The notes beneath the pieces were generated by a model, which saw nothing but the letters and a program-made list of their open reading frames with translations, made no database searches and was not told the origin of the DNA. Shown here in pieces: positions 61,228 to 64,000 of a stretch of 64,000 bases of DNA. The first letter of the stretch is position 1; each line of letters opens with the position of its first letter. The DNA is from Candidatus Eiseniibacteriota bacterium. Its GTDB lineage: Bacteria > Orphanbacterota > Orphanbacteria > Orphanbacterales > Orphanbacteraceae. The translations under genes and the position numbers were made by a program. The stretch spans positions 124,001 through 188,000 of the forward strand of contig JAJRWB010000001.1 of the NCBI GenBank assembly GCA_024276995.1. The letters run 5' to 3'.

Positions 61228-62439
61228 TCAGTGCCCGAGTCCGGAGACCGCCTTCAGCATCGGCAGCACCAGGGCGAGGGCTACAAAACCGACTACTACT
61301 CCGATCACCACGATCAGCGCCGGTTCGATGACGGCGGTCATCTTCTTCGTCGCGCTGTCGAGTTCCTTGTCATACAGGTCGCCCACCTTCCGCAGCATCG
61401 TATCGAGGGTGCCCGTCGCTTCCCCGACGGCGACCATCTGCACCACCATGGGGGGAAAGAGCGTCTCCCGCCGCAACGGAGCGGCGAAATCCTCGCCCCC
61501 CTCCACGGCATCGTGAATCCGTTCCACGGCGCGCCGGAGCACGAGGTTGCCGAGTACCGGCGAGACGAGCAGCAGCGATGGAAGAAAGGGGAGGCCGCTC
61601 GTGATTAGCGTGCCGAGGGTCCGGGCGAAGCGGGCGATCGCCGCCCTCTTCACCACGCCGCGGATGATCGGCATCCGGATCAGCGCCGTATCCCTCGCGT
61701 AACGGACTTTCTCGATCCGGAGAAGTCTGGGCAGGAGGGCGGCGAACAAGACGGCCGTCCCCGCGAACAGGAGGCCGTACTCCCTCAGCGCGTCGGAGAC
61801 GGCGATGAGAATCCGAGTCGGTGCGGGGAGTGCGACGCCGGTGCGTTCGAGAAGCTCGACGAAATGAGGCACCACGAAAGTGAGAAGCAACCCGACGATC
61901 ACCGCGGCGAGACAAAGGATGATCACCGGATAGATCGACGCTTCAACAAGCTTTCTCCTCACCGATTCCTCCCGCTCCATCTGCTCGGCGAGACGACGGA
62001 GAACGTCGGGCAGCTTTCCCGATCTTTCTCCCGCGCGGATCATGTTGAGGTGAAGATCGGGAAAATAGCGCGGATGGCGCTGGGCCGCCTCGGAAAGGGA
62101 GCGCCCGTTTTCCACCTGGATCGCCAAGTCGCGGAACACCGAGTGGACGCCGCGGTGCTCCATCTGCTCGGCGATGGTGAATAGGCTCACCGTGAGAGGA
62201 AGACCGGCATCAAGGAGGGTCGCCAGGTGATCGATCGCCTGGAGTCTCGTTTCGTTCGACGCGGTGGAGGGGAAGAGGGTGTCGAGCCGGATCCGGAAAC
62301 GCCGTTTCTCGCGGACATCGACCGGGAGGAGCCGGCGCGAGGAGAGATGCTCCGCCACGGCGGCGGTGCTCGTTCCCTGCTCGATACCGGTGATCATTTC
62401 CCCGGTGGTCGTAACGGCGCGGTACCGGTAGAGGGGCAC
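61228..62439 (-). CDS. gspF: Inner-membrane platform protein GspF/PilC
   Basis: 403 residues. It begins with MPLYRYRAVTTTGEMITG, the family start, and has two GspF domains (about 60-190 and 265-390) each with three helices, including LATLLDAGLPLTVSLFTIAE, GERSGKLPDVLRRLAEQMER and LGTLITSGLPFLPSLLLVSP with the C-terminal VAVGEATGTLDTMLRKVGDL. The GTG start at 62439 is preceded by the gspE stop by three bases. Confidence 0.95.
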   Translation of the reverse strand: MPLYRYRAVTTTGEMITGIEQGTSTAAVAEHLSSRRLLPVDVREKRRFRIRLDTLFPSTASNETRLQAIDHLATLLDAGLPLTVSLFTIAEQMEHRGVHSVFRDLAIQVENGRSLSEAAQRHPRYFPDLHLNMIRAGERSGKLPDVLRRLAEQMEREESVRRKLVEASIYPVIILCLAAVIVGLLLTFVVPHFVELLERTGVALPAPTRILIAVSDALREYGLLFAGTAVLFAALLPRLLRIEKVRYARDTALIRMPIIRGVVKRAAIARFARTLGTLITSGLPFLPSLLLVSPVLGNLVLRRAVERIHDAVEGGEDFAAPLRRETLFPPMVVQMVAVGEATGTLDTMLRKVGDLYDKELDSATKKMTAVIEPALIVVIGVVVGFVALALVLPMLKAVSGLGH

Positions 62440-62442
62440 GGC

Positions 62443-64000
62443 CTATCCCTCCCCTTCGCCGGCGTGAACCGGCTGGGCGGAGGCGGCGGTGTCGTCGTCG
62501 CTCCCCCCCGCCGTCCGGGTGACGCGCACCACCTCTTCGAGGGTGGTGACACCCGTTTCCACCTTCTTCAAGCCGTCTTCCCGGAGCGTGGAAAGGGCGT
62601 CTTCATCGATGGCGATGCGGAAGAGTTCCCCTTCGTCCGCGCCGCGCACCACGGCGCGGAGGAGCGACCGCGTGAGGCGGAGGAACTCGTACAGACCGGT
62701 CCTCCCCTTGTAGCCGGTGCCGCCGCATGCGTGGCAGCCGCGCCCCATCCATGTGGTCGGAGAGGTGGTGGCGGAGAACCCGGCGAGTTGGAGGAGATCG
62801 GCGTCGGCGTCGCACTTCTCGCGGCAGCGGCGGCAGATCGTCCGCACGAGGCGTTGCGCGAGGATGCCTCTCACCGACGACGCCACGAGGTATGCCGGGA
62901 TCCCCATATCGACAAGCCGCGTGACGGCGCTCACCGAGTCGTTGGTGTGAAGCGTGGAGAGAACGAGGTGTCCCGTCAGCGCCGCCCGCACGGCGATCTC
63001 GGCCGTCTCGCCGTCGCGGATCTCGCCCACCATGATCACGTCGGGATCCTGCCGGAGGATCGAGCGGAGCACCTTCGCGAAATCGAGCCCCGCCTTCGGA
63101 TTCACCTGGACCTGGTTGATCACGGGGAAGTCGTATTCGACCGGGTCTTCCACGGTGACGATATTCCTCTCGATCGAGTTGATCTCGGCGAGAGAGGCGT
63201 AGAGCGTCGATGTCTTGCCGCTTCCCGTCGGGCCGGTGACGAGCACCACGCCGTCGGGCCGGCCGACCGCCTCCCGCCACTGCGCGTCGATCGTGTCGGG
63301 GAAGCCGATCTCGCCCAGATCGAGCCGGAGAGAGCCCTGGTCGAGGATGCGCAGACAGATCTTCTCTCCTTGCACCGTAGGAAGAACGCTCGCCCTCAGG
63401 TCGATCTCCCGGCCGGCGGCGCCCACGAGGATCCTCCCGTCTTGGGGGAGGCGCTTTTCGGCGATATCCATGCCCGCCATCGTCTTGATCCGGGAGACGA
63501 GGGACGGGTGAATCTCGATCCCGGAGCGATGCACCTCCCTCAGAACGCCGTCGATCCTGTAGCGCACCCGGAGAACCTTGTCGTCCGGTTCGATGTGGAT
63601 GTCGCTCGCCCCATCGCGGATCGCCTGGAGAAGGATGAGGTTCACCAGGTTCACCACGGGAACGCCGTCGTCCACCCGGTCGAGGGAGAAGCGGGCCGCC
63701 TTCGCCCCCTCGGTTTCCTCCGTGTCGGTGCGAATCTGCTCCATCACCGAGCGGACCGCGGAGTCGACGCGGTAGAAGCGGTCGAAGGCGCTGTCGAGAT
63801 CGCCGGGAAGACAGAGCGAAGGGAGGATGTTCAGGTTGCTGACGCGGCGGAGTTCATCGAGGGCGACCACGTCGGTGGGATCGGCCATGGCGACAGAGAG
63901 GGTGTTCTCCACGCGGAAAAGGGGGATCGCCCGCAGCCGCCTGGCGACCGCTTCCGGGACGATCTCGATGATCTCCCTGTCCACGGTGGTCGAATCGAGC
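62443..64000 (-). CDS. gspE: Assembly ATPase GspE/PilB, N-terminus beyond right edge
   Basis: 519 visible residues, open at the right edge. The N-terminal GspE-II domain (EIIEIVPEAVARRLRAIPLF) precedes the ATPase, with SDIHIEPDDKVLRVRYRIDG, Walker A VLVTGPTGSGKTSTLYASL, the Asp box NIVTVEDPVEYDF, Walker B ILRQDPDVIMVGEIRDGETA, the His box LSTLHTNDSVSAV and the four-Cys zinc knuckle CRRC/CHACGGTGYKGRTG. It drives pseudopilus or pilus assembly. It is the first visible gene of the operon. Confidence 0.96.
   Translation of the reverse strand, partial: LDSTTVDREIIEIVPEAVARRLRAIPLFRVENTLSVAMADPTDVVALDELRRVSNLNILPSLCLPGDLDSAFDRFYRVDSAVRSVMEQIRTDTEETEGAKAARFSLDRVDDGVPVVNLVNLILLQAIRDGASDIHIEPDDKVLRVRYRIDGVLREVHRSGIEIHPSLVSRIKTMAGMDIAEKRLPQDGRILVGAAGREIDLRASVLPTVQGEKICLRILDQGSLRLDLGEIGFPDTIDAQWREAVGRPDGVVLVTGPTGSGKTSTLYASLAEINSIERNIVTVEDPVEYDFPVINQVQVNPKAGLDFAKVLRSILRQDPDVIMVGEIRDGETAEIAVRAALTGHLVLSTLHTNDSVSAVTRLVDMGIPAYLVASSVRGILAQRLVRTICRRCREKCDADADLLQLAGFSATTSPTTWMGRGCHACGGTGYKGRTGLYEFLRLTRSLLRAVVRGADEGELFRIAIDEDALSTLREDGLKKVETGVTTLEEVVRVTRTAGGSDDDTAASAQPVHAGEGEG

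Noticed and set aside
58994-61516. Plus-strand open frame of 840 codons opposite the pilus genes
   Set aside because: Antisense shadow of pilO, pilMN and gspG, which have clear family motifs.

Overview
The window is GC-rich bacterial DNA packed with tightly overlapping operons (ATGA, GTGA and TTGA stop/start overlaps are the rule). A Gram-negative cell is implied by a TonB-dependent receptor, a PorV-like outer-membrane protein, several lipoproteins, a secretin and a pilus/type II secretion operon. Anaerobic or fermentative energy metabolism is implied by a 2-oxoacid:ferredoxin oxidoreductase and a complete Rnf complex. The mix of PorV-like protein, TonB receptor with carboxypeptidase-regulatory domain, and a secreted protein ending in a WGGVKALFR tail suggests an uncultured lineage near the FCB group; the phylum is inference only. 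I saw no rRNA, tRNA, CRISPR array, insertion sequence or prophage.

Layout. 1-4051 (-): TonB receptor, PorV-like protein, lipoprotein (cut by the left edge). 4253-8190: nucleoside metabolism (purine nucleoside phosphorylase, adenosine deaminase, ribose-5-phosphate isomerase B, a thymidine kinase broken by an in-frame TAA, uridine kinase). 8212-24374 (-): one long operon read right to left: korA, korB, an 851-residue protein with a degenerate PFOR-like domain and a tethered ferredoxin head, rnfB, a very large degenerate PFOR-like protein (split by an in-frame TAA), rnfC, rnfD, rnfG, rnfE, rnfA, a small Cys-rich membrane protein and apbE. 24509-31111 (-): nucleoside catabolism (pyrimidine nucleoside phosphorylase, hpt, deoC, a lipoprotein, a kinase-like protein, btpA-like, deoB). 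31319-32424: an IscU-like protein and a secreted protein. 32700-41202 (-): a seven-gene cluster of the selenium-linked purine catabolism type (8-oxoguanine deaminase, ssnA, ygeY, ygeW, a threonine-synthase-like enzyme, yqeB, a nickel/cobalt transporter). 41364-45377: glycerophosphodiesterase, a pentapeptide-repeat channel-like protein, polyprenyl synthase, lipoprotein. 45437-51838 (-): a six-gene partner-switching signalling operon. 51972-56460: an orphan microcompartment-type protein, a START-like protein and the hpnC/folE/queD/larE group. 56597-64000 (-): a type IV pilus / type II secretion operon, cut by the right edge.

The genes fit one picture: uptake and breakdown of nucleosides and purines feeding sugar phosphates and oxoacids, with 2-oxoacid oxidation delivering low-potential electrons to Rnf for ion pumping. 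The most unusual part is the insertion into the rnf operon of two PFOR-derived proteins that have lost the thiamine-pyrophosphate motif; I know of no described system with this arrangement. A second anomaly is four conserved genes each interrupted by a single in-frame TAA, while TAA also serves as a normal terminal stop in three other genes.
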